Source of the DNA: Anaerolineae bacterium
Lineage (GTDB): Bacteria; Chloroflexota; Anaerolineae; Aggregatilineales; Phototrophicaceae
DNA length: 60,461 bases
Reading direction: 5' to 3'
NCBI GenBank assembly: GCA_022826865.1
Contig: JAJDUC010000131.1
Location: 1-60,461 of the forward strand
The translations under genes and the position numbers were made by a program. Positions 33,333 to 42,194 of the stretch are shown here, in pieces. Every line of letters begins with the position of its first letter. Position 1 is the stretch's first letter. Under the pieces are notes generated by a model that worked only from the letters and a program-made list of their open reading frames with translations, did no database searches and had not been told where the DNA came from.

Positions 33333-36095
33333 CTACAGGATATCGACCGGATCAATATCCACTTGCCAGCCGGCTTCAATCCGCATGTGGTCCAAGGCCG
33401 AGCGCGGGTCCGGACCTCGCAGAAGCAAGTGCCAGCGATGCTGGCGATTGAGCCGCCTGTAGAAGCAGGGGGCCGGCCCGATCAGGCTCGTCCCGGTCAA
33501 GGCCTGTTCCCGCAGAATATCAGCCAGGCGCGCGGCCGCGCGTTCCGCCTCCGCCTGCGCCTTGGCCGGATCGCTGTAACTGAAGACGATGCGCGCCAGG
33601 CGGCGATAGGGCGGATAACCCATATCTTGCCGAAAGCGGCTTTCCCGCGCCACAAAACCAGCATAGTCGTGCCGCGACGCCGCCTCGATCACATAATGAT
33701 CCGGCTGATACGTTTGCAGAATCACCTGGCCGCCGCGCAAGCCACGGCCCGCGCGTCCCGCAACCTGGGTCAGCAATTGGAAGACGCGCTCCCCGGCGCG
33801 GTAATCCGGCAGCGCCAGGCCGAGATCCGCGCTGACAACACCGACCAGCGTGACCAGCGGCAAATCCAGACCTTTGGCAATCATCTGCGTGCCGATCAAA
33901 ACATCGGCCTCCCGGCCAATAAACTGACCGAGGATCTCGAAGTGCATCTTGGGGGATCGCGCCGTATCCAGGTCCCAGCGCAAGCTGCGGACCGTCGGAA
34001 ACAAGCGCTTCAAGTTTTCATCCACCTGCTGAGTGCCGGCGCCGAAATAACGGATGCGCGCCGAACCGCAACTCGGGCAGCTGCTGGGCTGGGCCGCCTT
34101 GGCCCCGCAATGATGGCAGCACAGCGCGCGATCGACCCGATGATAGGTCATGGGACTATCGCAACGGGCGCATTCGAGCGCGTTTCCGCAATCGCGGCAG
34201 AATACATAACTCGCCTGTCCCCGTCGATTGAGCAAAAGCATGGCCTGTTCGCCCCGATCCAGGACCTCGGCCAGTTCCCTCTGCAAATCGCGGCTGAACA
34301 TATTGCTATTGCCCGCGCGCAGCTCCGCCCGCATATCGACCACTTGCACCGGCGGCAGCTCGATGGCGAGGGCATCGCCTTGATCCGCCTGGTAACGGGG
34401 CGCGACGCCGAAGCGCGACGCCTGCTGCTGCAAGCGCTGGCGGTGGCCCATGATGCGTTTTGGCAAGCGCAGCCCGGTGAAGTAGCCGCGCTGCGCCCGA
34501 TACCAACTGCCGAGATCGGGCGTGGCGCTGCCCAGGATCAGAACAGCGCCATGCCGTTCCGCCAGATAATCGGCCGCGTCACGCGCGTGATAATGCGGTT
34601 CCGCAATCCCGGGCGACTGTTTGTAACTGGCGTCATGCTCTTCATCCAGCACAATCAGCCCCAACTCTGGCAGCGGCGTGAAGAGCGCCGACCGCGTGCC
34701 GACGATCACCGATACCGCGCCGCTGCGCGCCCGCTGCCAGGCGTCGTAACGCTCGCCCATCGGCAAGCTGCCATGCACCAGCGCCACCTGCCCCGGGAAA
34801 CGCGCCGAGACGCGGCGCACGGTCTGTGGCGTCAGGGCGATCTCCGGCGCCAGCAGGATAGCGCCCCGCCCCTGCGCCAGAGTCGCTTCTATGGCGCGCA
34901 GATAGATCTCCGTCTTGCCGCTGCCGGTCACGCCATGCAGCAGGAAACGCGCGGCGGCGCGGCCGTTTATGGCCGGGCGAATCTCCCGCCACGCTGTTTC
35001 TTGATCGCGCGTGAGTTTCGGCGCGCTGTCCGGAACAAAATCGTAATCGCGCAGGGAATCGCGCCAGACCCGTTCTTCGCGCAATTCCAGGATGTCGGCC
35101 CGGGCAAGGCTGTTGATGCGCCGGCGTGTGGCGCCGGTCGCGCGCAATAGCTCGGGCAGCGTGAGCGGCGCCGGCAGAGCGGCGATCTCGCGCAGCAATC
35201 CTGTCATGTAGGCGACGCCGCGCCACTGCTCCAGCAGCGCTTCAACGCGATCGGACGCCGCCTCCAGAATGATCAGATCTTGCTCGCCGCGTTCTGTCTC
35301 TTCGACAAAGACCAGACCCTCGTCGATCAGCCGATTGAGCGGCTCGCGCGTTTTGGCGCCGACCAAGTCAAGCGCGTCTCTGACGCCGATGGCGTCATCA
35401 TCGCGCTCCAGAATCGCCTCGAGCAGATCGGCCCGCTTCGGAGATTTGCCGAATTGTTTGACCAGGCCCGGGATTTCCGCCGGCGTATATCGAGGATACA
35501 CGCGGGTCACGGTCTTGATGCGCGCCGAGGGCGGCGCCAACACCGATTCGGCAGCGACCATGCCCGCCCGAGATAGACGATCCAGTTCGTCTTCGACCGG
35601 CTCCTTGGGAAAGGCCCTTTTCAGCTGCGTCAGGCGTCGGGGGCCGCGCTCGCTCAGGACATCAAGCAGGCGCTGCGGCAGGGTGATTGCCGTATTGGGA
35701 TCGGCCCCGGGCAAGGCCAACTGCTGCGGTCGATCCGCCTCAAGACTTCCCCCCAGGAAGCGAAACTGGCGGTCCGATTTGCCGGTGAAACCCGGCGGCA
35801 GCATCAGCCATATACAAGCGCCGATGGGCGCAAAGCAGCATTCGCTGAGCCAGCGCGCCAGGTCCAGCTGCGCCGCTTCAAGCACCGGATGGGGATCGAG
35901 CAGATCCAGGACCGGCTTGGTTTGGGGGATGGCGGTCTCGGCAACCAGCCCAAGCACAACCGCCGGCTGCATGGCCACGCCAAATTCGACGCTCACCAGC
36001 GATCCGGGCGCCAGCGCCGCCTCCAGATTGGCAGGTATGTGATAGGTGAAAGCCTTATGGACCGGCACATTAAGCGCGACCTCGGCATATCGCAT
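33333..36095 (-). CDS. priA: Primosomal protein N' (replication restart helicase PriA)
   Basis: A 920-residue superfamily 2 helicase that reloads the replisome at stalled forks. It shows Walker A GVTGSGKTE, the helicase motif VLDEEHDASYKQ, LGSATPDLGSW, the zinc cysteines CRDCGNALECARC and CHHCGAKAAQPSSCPSCG, and IGTQMIAKGLDLPLVTLVGVV with QVAGRAGRG. The N-terminal DNA-binding domain begins at MRYAEVALNVPVHKAFTYHIP, so I take the ATG at 36095 rather than the longer frame to 36221. A long open frame on the opposite strand (33222-35150) is an antisense artefact. Confidence 0.96.
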   Translation of the reverse strand: MRYAEVALNVPVHKAFTYHIPANLEAALAPGSLVSVEFGVAMQPAVVLGLVAETAIPQTKPVLDLLDPHPVLEAAQLDLARWLSECCFAPIGACIWLMLPPGFTGKSDRQFRFLGGSLEADRPQQLALPGADPNTAITLPQRLLDVLSERGPRRLTQLKRAFPKEPVEDELDRLSRAGMVAAESVLAPPSARIKTVTRVYPRYTPAEIPGLVKQFGKSPKRADLLEAILERDDDAIGVRDALDLVGAKTREPLNRLIDEGLVFVEETERGEQDLIILEAASDRVEALLEQWRGVAYMTGLLREIAALPAPLTLPELLRATGATRRRINSLARADILELREERVWRDSLRDYDFVPDSAPKLTRDQETAWREIRPAINGRAAARFLLHGVTGSGKTEIYLRAIEATLAQGRGAILLAPEIALTPQTVRRVSARFPGQVALVHGSLPMGERYDAWQRARSGAVSVIVGTRSALFTPLPELGLIVLDEEHDASYKQSPGIAEPHYHARDAADYLAERHGAVLILGSATPDLGSWYRAQRGYFTGLRLPKRIMGHRQRLQQQASRFGVAPRYQADQGDALAIELPPVQVVDMRAELRAGNSNMFSRDLQRELAEVLDRGEQAMLLLNRRGQASYVFCRDCGNALECARCDSPMTYHRVDRALCCHHCGAKAAQPSSCPSCGSARIRYFGAGTQQVDENLKRLFPTVRSLRWDLDTARSPKMHFEILGQFIGREADVLIGTQMIAKGLDLPLVTLVGVVSADLGLALPDYRAGERVFQLLTQVAGRAGRGLRGGQVILQTYQPDHYVIEAASRHDYAGFVARESRFRQDMGYPPYRRLARIVFSYSDPAKAQAEAERAAARLADILREQALTGTSLIGPAPCFYRRLNRQHRWHLLLRGPDPRSALDHMRIEAGWQVDIDPVDIL

Positions 36096-36554
36096 GGCTT
36101 GGCGCCTGTCACGGGACGTCAAAGGATTTATGATTCTACGATATCTCGTTTGTCCAGCCAACAATCGCTTCCGAGAGGCCAGGGCAATCGCATCAAAACT
36201 GGCATCCCCAGCGACGAGCAAAACTAAACTGAAATTTAACCACCGAGGACACCGAGGGTCGCGTGGACACTGACCTTCAGCACCGAGAAATGCGATTGAT
36301 CAGAGATTTCGCGGCAGTTTGTCGCAATATTTTTGGACGGGAAGGAAGTTTATCGACAAGGTAGCGGCATGCCCGCCCAATTCAAGCAGTGGATTTAGGA
36401 GAAAAGTCGTCAAAAGAACCTAAACTCTGTGTCCTCGGTGTACTCGGTGGTAAAGAAAATTTGATGCAATTGCGCTGTCCGAGAGGCCAGCTTTCGCTTC
36501 AAGCGCCCTTTAGCTATCATTCTAATGACGAGGAAACGAGGAAATCCGACCGCC
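36096..36554. other. Intergenic region occupied by nested small elements
   Basis: The 460 bp between priA and the acetyltransferase gene consists mostly of the TIR-bounded element at 36181-36477 with inverted CACCGAGG motifs inside it. Promoters for the two divergent genes must lie in the flanks; none was convincing. Confidence 0.6.
36170..36488. mobile_element. Second MITE-like element with TIR CAGGGCAATYGCATCAAA and 11-bp target duplication
   Basis: The left end is AGGGCAATCGCATCAAAA (36181-36198). The right end, TTTGATGCAATTGCGCTG (36460-36477), is its inverted repeat. The 11-bp direct repeat TCCGAGAGGCC flanks it at 36170-36180 and 36478-36488. The interior is different from the copy at 9647-9842: it carries the inverted pair AACCACCGAGGACACCGAGG (36238-36257) and CCTCGGTGTACTCGGTGGT (36433-36451). 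Confidence 0.85.
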
Positions 36555-37385
36555 ATGACCGAGTCCTCCGCATTGTCCGCGGCGCTGACGCGGCGCATCC
36601 TGCGCCATTTTGACCTGCCCGCCAACATGCCGCCAACTCTGGATTCCTTGACCGCGCTGGTCGATTGCTATACGCGGACCGTGCCTTGGGAGAGCGCCTC
36701 GCGCATTGTCCGGCGCGCACGCCAGGCCAAGGCGGAAGATTGTTTCCTGCGCGGCGAGGACTTCTGGGAAAGCCATTTCGCCCGAGGCGCCGGCGGCACC
36801 TGCTACGAAAGCAATTACGCCTTCTTCGGCTTGTTGCGCCGGCTCGGTTACGACGGCCACCTCACCATAAATGATATCGGCGGCGCGGCCGGCTGTCACA
36901 GCGCGATTGTGATTCTGATAGACGACAGCAAATTCCTGGTGGATGTCGGTTTTCCGGTGCATGTCGTGCTGCCCATGCGCGCTGATCGCGCGACCTCAGG
37001 CGACCGGTTGAGCATGAAGTACACGCTTGCGCCGAAAGGCGGCGATCAATTCGATCTTTGGCGAGACCTGGGCCCGCGCGCGCACGGATTCCTGCTGCGC
37101 GACAAGCCGGTGGGCGATGCCGAATACCGCGCCATCGGCATTCACGATTATCGGCACGATGGCGGGCAATTCTTAAATGAGATTGTGATTCAAAGAATTG
37201 TCGACGAGCAACTGTGGCGTTTCCATAGCGACGTGCGGCCATATTGCCTGCAGCAATTCCAGGCTGCGGAACGGTGCGACCACATGCTGAACGACGATGT
37301 GGCGCGTCAAGTCGCGAATAAGTTCGGCATCGCGACCGATGTGGTGGTGGAAGCTATAAACATACTTGACAATGATGAAAACTGA
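36555..37385 (+). CDS. Arylamine N-acetyltransferase family protein
   Basis: A 276-residue member of the NAT family, which transfers acetyl groups from acetyl-CoA to arylamines and related compounds. The Cys-His-Asp triad is visible: Cys in RGAGGTCYESN, His in GCHSAIVI, and Asp in FLVDVGFP. The N-terminal domain (RILRHFDLPANMPPTLDSLTALVDCYTRTVPWE) also fits. The start at 36555 is preferred; an in-frame ATG at 36525 would add ten residues. It is monocistronic, next to repeat DNA on both sides. Confidence 0.87.
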   Translation: MTESSALSAALTRRILRHFDLPANMPPTLDSLTALVDCYTRTVPWESASRIVRRARQAKAEDCFLRGEDFWESHFARGAGGTCYESNYAFFGLLRRLGYDGHLTINDIGGAAGCHSAIVILIDDSKFLVDVGFPVHVVLPMRADRATSGDRLSMKYTLAPKGGDQFDLWRDLGPRAHGFLLRDKPVGDAEYRAIGIHDYRHDGGQFLNEIVIQRIVDEQLWRFHSDVRPYCLQQFQAAERCDHMLNDDVARQVANKFGIATDVVVEAINILDNDEN

Positions 37386-37745
37386 GCGCCAGCAAGCGGA
37401 CGGAAGTAACACCAGGAAAGTAATGCAACAATCTGAAGAACGGTGTAGGGGCGATTCTGTGAATCGCCCGCCGACACAAGCGCAGATTTTCGGGCGACAC
37501 ACAGTGTCGCCCCTGTTTACATTGCGAGCGGCAAACCCCATACTCGGCTCCTTCCCCAGTAAGCTAGAGAAGGGTAGCTACGACACAGTAGGACACAAAG
37601 TATTTTGCGTGGGCGGCTGCCGTGCAGCGCGGGTGTCTACATATCGACCTTATGCTGAATTTCGCATGACTTACTTAGTGTTACTGAGAATCTTCAATGT
37701 CGATTCTGACTTTCACGAGGCGCTGCGCTAGACGAGAGCGTGAAC
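37386..37745. repeat. Inverted, interrupted copy of the 175-bp hairpin repeat
   Basis: The left part (to 37519) matches the reverse complement of the unit at 29581-29690: AATCTGAAGAACGGTGTAGGGG followed by hairpins GGGCGATTC/GAATCGCCC and GGGCGACAC/GTGTCGCCC. From about 37637 to 37690 the sequence CTACATATCGACC, then CTTATGCTGAATTTCGCATGAC, is the reverse complement of the other flank. About 115 bp of unrelated DNA separates the two parts. No gene is seen in this interval. Confidence 0.8.
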
Positions 37746-38306
37746 TTACCATTTCGGTTTCTCATTCAACGACTGTGCCTTCGGGTGAAGACATCTTATA
37801 TCCCATTGCACCATATCGGGCGTGAGCAACAGTTGCATCTGCTGCGGGTGTAAGTAGTCCACGTGCTGGGGTTGGTTATTTAGCGCATAAACGCGGCTCA
37901 TCGTGGCGCGGCACGCAGGGCAAGTAATAGCGTGATGAAGCGCATCATGTGTTGGCGCTTTAGGATGTACGTCGATCGGCTCGGTTTGCTGTCCTGTACA
38001 AGCAAGAAAATATGTGCCTTCGGAAATTGTGTCGAGATGTTCGCTGGCTTCCCAGCCCGCCAAGACGACGTGCCACGCATCGCCGAAAGGTTGCGCAAGG
38101 GCCATCACAATCACACTGTCCGAATGGATACGGCCACGATGTTCTTCGCTATAGCGAGGTAAGTAAAATTCGTCGAGCATCTGCTGTTGGCGGCGTTGAT
38201 TGGCACGCTTGATGGCGCCGTCGTAGGTCCTATCTCCGATCCAAAGGCTGAAGTACAGGAAAGCAATTATAGGTATAGCAATGATCAGCAAAGAAAGGAT
38301 TTCCAT
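37746..38306 (-). CDS. Membrane-anchored protein of unknown function
   Basis: A 186-residue product, not recognised. One N-terminal membrane helix (ILSLLIIAIPIIAFLYFSLWIG) is followed by a basic segment and a soluble region that holds HHAITCPACRATMSRVYAL, a single Cys-x2-Cys with nearby His residues that might bind a metal. GAGGTG precedes the ATG by nine bases. The gene is moderately AT-rich and stands between repeat DNA and fbaB. Confidence 0.6.
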   Translation of the reverse strand: MEILSLLIIAIPIIAFLYFSLWIGDRTYDGAIKRANQRRQQQMLDEFYLPRYSEEHRGRIHSDSVIVMALAQPFGDAWHVVLAGWEASEHLDTISEGTYFLACTGQQTEPIDVHPKAPTHDALHHAITCPACRATMSRVYALNNQPQHVDYLHPQQMQLLLTPDMVQWDIRCLHPKAQSLNEKPKW

Positions 38307-38438
38307 TTTTCGTTACACCTCTCGGATGTCACACAGCCTAGTTTCGCTAATCTCTGTAGCTCGGATTAGCTCGTTTTCAAGTTTCGACTCGTACTATTAC
38401 AAACTGAACTTGATAAGCAACCTACTATTCGTATTTAA

Positions 38439-38483
38439 GGGCTTTAGCGAACCCCGTGAGTGGATGGTTGGCCTCTAAAGCCC
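38439..38483. repeat. Inverted repeat downstream of the aldolase gene
   Basis: GGGCTTTAG (38439-38447) and CTAAAGCCC (38475-38483) are perfect 9-bp arms with a 27-nt loop, just beyond the 3' end of the aldolase gene. No T run follows, so a terminator role is uncertain. The rest of 38307-38506 shows nothing. Confidence 0.45.
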
Positions 38484-38506
38484 ATCAGGATTATCCATGA
38501 TAAAGA

Positions 38507-39598
38507 TTAGGCAATCGTGATATCCGAATTCAGATAAACATCCTGAATCGCATGCAGCAGGCGCGCGCCCTCCGCCAGCGGACGTTGGAAGGCTTTTCGT
38601 CCACTAATGAGCCCCATGCCGCCGGCGCGCTTGTTGATCACCGCCGTTTTGACCGCATCGGCAAAATCGTTGGCGCCGCTGGCGCCGCCCGAGCTGATCA
38701 AGCCGACCTTGCCCATGTAGCCGTTCGCCACCTGATAGCGCGTCAAATCGATGGGATGGTCGCTGCTGAGGCGGCTGTATATCCGCTCGTCCAACTTGCC
38801 GTAAGAAGAATCGCCCGCGTTCAGCGCCGGATATCCGCCCGTCTGCGTCGGCAGCTTTTGCTTTACGATGTCGGCGCCCAGCGTCGCGCCCAGGTGGTTG
38901 GCTTGCCCGGTCAGATCCGCGCTCGACTCATGGTTGATCCCGTTCAGGCTGAATGCCGGGTTGCGCATATAACACCAGAGGATGGTGGCCATGCCGAGCT
39001 CATGAGCGCAGGCGAATGCTTCCGCCACCTCGACCATCTGCCGATTCGATTCCGCCGAGCCAAAATATACCGTTGCGCCGACGGCGACCGCACCCATGTT
39101 CCAGGCCTGCTTGATCGTGCCGAACATGATCTGGTCGTGCGTGTTGGGATAGGTGACCAATTCGTTGTGATTGATCTTGACCACGTAAGGGATGCGATGG
39201 GCGTAGCGGCGGGCGGTCAGGCCCAGCGCGCCAAATGTGGACGCCACCGCATTGCAGCCGCCTTCCAGCGCCAGCTCGATAATATTTTCCGGATCGAAGT
39301 AAGCCGGGTTCGGCGCGAATGACGCGCCCGCCGCGTGCTCGATGCCTTGGTCGACCGGCAAAATCGAGACATAACCCGTGCCCGCCAGGCGGCCATGGTT
39401 GTATATCTGCCTGAGGCTGCGAATCACCTGCGGGCTGCGGTCGCTATCCAGCCAGACCCGCTCGACAAAGTCGGGACCGGGCAAGGCCAGATCCGCCTTA
39501 GGAATGGTTTCGCAACGGTGCTTGAGCAGATAGTCGGCGTCGCCGCCGAGGTAGTCCGCGATGGAATCGATGTTCATATCGGAAATTGCAATTGCCAT
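38507..39598 (-). CDS. fbaB: Class I fructose-bisphosphate aldolase (DhnA/FbaB type)
   Basis: A 363-residue Schiff-base aldolase of the archaeal/DhnA type acting in glycolysis and gluconeogenesis. Blocks include [51 protein letters not shown], the Lys-bearing [11 protein letters not shown] and [14 protein letters not shown] near the C-terminus with [15 protein letters not shown]. The ATG at 39598 has GGGGGGAA upstream. It stands alone, immediately left of the restriction-modification island. Confidence 0.94.
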   Translation of the reverse strand: MAIAISDMNIDSIADYLGGDADYLLKHRCETIPKADLALPGPDFVERVWLDSDRSPQVIRSLRQIYNHGRLAGTGYVSILPVDQGIEHAAGASFAPNPAYFDPENIIELALEGGCNAVASTFGALGLTARRYAHRIPYVVKINHNELVTYPNTHDQIMFGTIKQAWNMGAVAVGATVYFGSAESNRQMVEVAEAFACAHELGMATILWCYMRNPAFSLNGINHESSADLTGQANHLGATLGADIVKQKLPTQTGGYPALNAGDSSYGKLDERIYSRLSSDHPIDLTRYQVANGYMGKVGLISSGGASGANDFADAVKTAVINKRAGGMGLISGRKAFQRPLAEGARLLHAIQDVYLNSDITIA

Positions 39599-39692
39599 GG
39601 TGATTCCCCCCACTGGCTTACCAACTTGGCACAAGTATATCAACAAAACTGCCAGTCATTCATGTTAGAATGTCAACTGAGAGGATTATGCC

Positions 39693-40313
39693 ATGAGAGT
39701 CGAGCAGAAAATCCGTCAAATAGCAGAACAATATGCCGAAACACTGAATGAAAGAATTCAAGAGCGTCTTGTTGAGATGGAGCAGGACGATAAGGCGCAC
39801 TACTTGATATATCGGGTCTTGGGTATTTCAGTCAAAGAGGGTAAAGCGATCGATGTTTATCAGAACAAAGGACGATTCTTGTATCGTTACGCCGGAACTT
39901 TTTTGGAGCATGCCACAAAAATATGCTTTGAAACAAAATATCCCGATGCCGAATCCTTGAGAATTCCGAATACAATTGGGCATCGTCCGAGGACTTTTGG
40001 CATAGACTGCCTGATTGAGAATCGCGCCTACGAGATTAAATGGCGGGACGCGACAACTGATGGCGATCATATTACTAAGGAACATACGCGAATTCGTGCA
40101 GTAGCATCGGCGGGCTATATACCTGTTCGCCTGATGTACTATTATCCAAACCGTGCGCAAGCTATGAGAATTCAAGAGGCTTTGAAAGATTTATACAAAG
40201 CCAATAACGGGGCTTATTACTTTGCGGATTCGGCTTGGAAACATCTTGAAGACACAACTGGGATTAATCTGCTGGCTATCTTGCAGAACATTGCGGAAGA
40301 GAAGACAAAATGA
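39693..40313 (+). CDS. ApaLI-like type II restriction endonuclease
   Basis: A 206-residue nuclease resembling the ApaLI family. A PD-(D/E)xK-type core is visible as FGIDCLIENRAYEIKWRD (Asp, then Glu-x-Lys), followed by EHTRIRAVASAGYIPVRLMYYYPN. GAGAGGAT lies upstream of the ATG. The gene overlaps the methyltransferase start by 4 bp (ATGA), the usual coupling in a restriction-modification pair. Both genes are much AT-richer than the flanks, so recent transfer is likely. If the family assignment is right, the target may be GTGCAC or a related hexamer; this is inference. Confidence 0.82.
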   Translation: MRVEQKIRQIAEQYAETLNERIQERLVEMEQDDKAHYLIYRVLGISVKEGKAIDVYQNKGRFLYRYAGTFLEHATKICFETKYPDAESLRIPNTIGHRPRTFGIDCLIENRAYEIKWRDATTDGDHITKEHTRIRAVASAGYIPVRLMYYYPNRAQAMRIQEALKDLYKANNGAYYFADSAWKHLEDTTGINLLAILQNIAEEKTK

Positions 40314-41593
40314 TCAATCAAGTTTGCCATGGTGATTGTCTCGACATTCTAAAGGGATTTTCCGCAGACACGGTTGACCTTGTCTATCTTGATCCACCCT
40401 TCTTTACCCGTTCCAATCATATCCTAAAATCCAAAGAGTTGAGGGAGTACAGATTTGACGATAAGTGGGGATCTATTGATGCTTACATAGGTTTTCTGCG
40501 TGGGCGTATCCGCGAAGTACGTCGTGTAATGAAAGATGGTGCTACCATCTTTGTTCACTGTGATCGTAATGCCTCGCACTATATTCGTGTGCTTCTCGAT
40601 GAGATATTTGGATATGAGCGCTTCCTGTCAGAAATCATTTGGTCATACCGTCGTTGGTCGAATTCAAATAGAACATTATTGCCTTCACACCAAACGATTT
40701 TTATGTACGCCAAATCAGAAAACTACACCTTTAACGAGATATTTCAAGAATATTCTGAAACTACTAATCTCGACCAAATTCTCCAAAAAAGACAGAGGGA
40801 TGAAAACGGCAAGTCAACTTATGTTACTGATGAAGAGGGAAACTCTGTTTTGAATGGTCCCAAAAGAGGAGTCCCACTATCTGACACTTGGCAAATTCCT
40901 TATTTGAATCCTAAAGCCAGGGAACGCTGTGGTTACCCAACTCAAAAGCCACTCTTGCTGCTGGAGCGAATAGTTCAGTTGGCTTCCAACAAGAACGATC
41001 TTGTTCTCGATCCATTTTGCGGAAGCGGCACAACCTTGGTTGCCGCGAAGCTTTACCAACGCCGTTATGTTGGCATAGACTCTTCAATCGAGGCAGTTGA
41101 ATTGTCTCGCCAACGTCTTAAGAATCCCATACGCTCAAGTTCGAATCTGTTAAGAAAGGGGCGAGGCGCTTATAAGAATCTGCCGGAAGATGTCGCTGAC
41201 ATGCTTAGCGTTTTGCCAGTGAAACTAGTGCAGCGAAATAGCGGTATTGACGCTATCCACGATCAATTTGTTGATGGAAAACCTGTTGTCCTACGCGTCC
41301 AAAGACAAGGCGAGAACTTGGCGGAAGCAGCCACGAAACTGCGGCGAGCGGGAAGAAAAAAGAACGCCGCACTGCTACTATTGATCAGAACAGAACAAGA
41401 CGAACGGCAGCGATCTTTCATGGAGATATTTCCTGATGATGTCCACATAATTGATTCCTTGGCGGTTTCGCTTCAACTGAATCTTGAGAGTCTGTTTCAA
41501 AAGCAACTTCACCAAGAGATACGTTCCACGGACGTATGTCCATCTGAATCCAAGAAACACCATTTACAAGATGTCTTCAGAAGCCACACTTGA
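40310..41593 (+). CDS. Site-specific DNA methyltransferase (beta class, N6-A or N4-C)
   Basis: A 427-residue DNA methyltransferase protecting against the coupled nuclease. Motif IV LDPPFFTRS (near 27-35) comes before motif I LDPFCGSGTTLVAA (near 226-239), the order of beta-class enzymes; GYPTQKPLLLLERIV precedes the latter. After about residue 270 there is an extra domain (LPVKLVQRNSGIDAIHDQFVDGKPVVLRV, then KKNAALLLLIRTEQDE) resembling a small restriction-like or target-recognition fold. The last seven or so codons run into the start of the downstream GC-rich gene in another frame, as if the insert was joined there. Confidence 0.92.
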   Translation: MINQVCHGDCLDILKGFSADTVDLVYLDPPFFTRSNHILKSKELREYRFDDKWGSIDAYIGFLRGRIREVRRVMKDGATIFVHCDRNASHYIRVLLDEIFGYERFLSEIIWSYRRWSNSNRTLLPSHQTIFMYAKSENYTFNEIFQEYSETTNLDQILQKRQRDENGKSTYVTDEEGNSVLNGPKRGVPLSDTWQIPYLNPKARERCGYPTQKPLLLLERIVQLASNKNDLVLDPFCGSGTTLVAAKLYQRRYVGIDSSIEAVELSRQRLKNPIRSSSNLLRKGRGAYKNLPEDVADMLSVLPVKLVQRNSGIDAIHDQFVDGKPVVLRVQRQGENLAEAATKLRRAGRKKNAALLLLIRTEQDERQRSFMEIFPDDVHIIDSLAVSLQLNLESLFQKQLHQEIRSTDVCPSESKKHHLQDVFRSHT

Positions 41594-42149
41594 TCAATTG
41601 CGCGGGGCCGCCGAAGAACGCGATCCTGAACGCTGTCAGTTCCTGCTTAAAACCCTCTTCATGAGCCTGGAATTCTATCTGGCGCTGGCGGTGGTCATTG
41701 AGCGAGCGCAATCCTTTCTCGAGACCTTCGAAACCTATTACCCGGACGGTCAATTCGCCCGGCAGATTCTGATGCAGATGGTCAATACCGGCACGGCGCC
41801 CGCTCGGCTGCCGCCCGAGGCGCTGCGAGACTTCGAATACCCGGGCGCGGCCAATTATATGAAGGCGCTGGCGGATCTGGCGCATGCGCTGCGGCCCGGC
41901 CCGCTCCCGCCGCGAATCGGCTACCTTGTCAGCGCGACGGTGAACGCGATCATGGCCGAGCTGGTGGAGCATTACTACGGACGGCGCATGCGCGATTGGG
42001 CGATTGTGCGCCAGGATGCCTCCAGCGCCGCGGCCCAGGATATCGCGTTCGCCTTCTGGACGGATGCTGAAGTCGCGCTGCTCGATACCGATCACTGGCT
42101 GCAGGTGGCGGACAGCATTGAGCGCGAGGCGCGGCGTCAGTGCCGCTGA
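41571..42149 (+). CDS. Helical protein of unknown function
   Basis: A 192-residue product, not recognised, without signal peptide or membrane helix. It is helix-rich with conserved-looking Trp and Tyr positions (VEHYYGRRMRDWAIV and FAFWTDAEVALLDTDHW). The ATG at 41571 lies inside the last 23 bases of the methyltransferase and the ribosome site is weak. Base composition jumps back to the GC-rich backbone at about this point, so it belongs to the host and not the restriction module; its own promoter may have been displaced. Confidence 0.65.
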   Translation: MSSEATLDQLRGAAEERDPERCQFLLKTLFMSLEFYLALAVVIERAQSFLETFETYYPDGQFARQILMQMVNTGTAPARLPPEALRDFEYPGAANYMKALADLAHALRPGPLPPRIGYLVSATVNAIMAELVEHYYGRRMRDWAIVRQDASSAAAQDIAFAFWTDAEVALLDTDHWLQVADSIEREARRQCR

Positions 42150-42194
42150 CAGCGGGCCTGTGTTAAAATCGCTGGCGGGATTAGGGTTGATGAT

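Noticed and set aside
33222..35150. A 642-codon open frame on the plus strand opposite priA
   Set aside because: It lies entirely antisense to a gene with complete PriA motifs, has Arg/Gln/Ala-rich shadow composition and no recognisable domain; GC-rich genes often leave such open complements.
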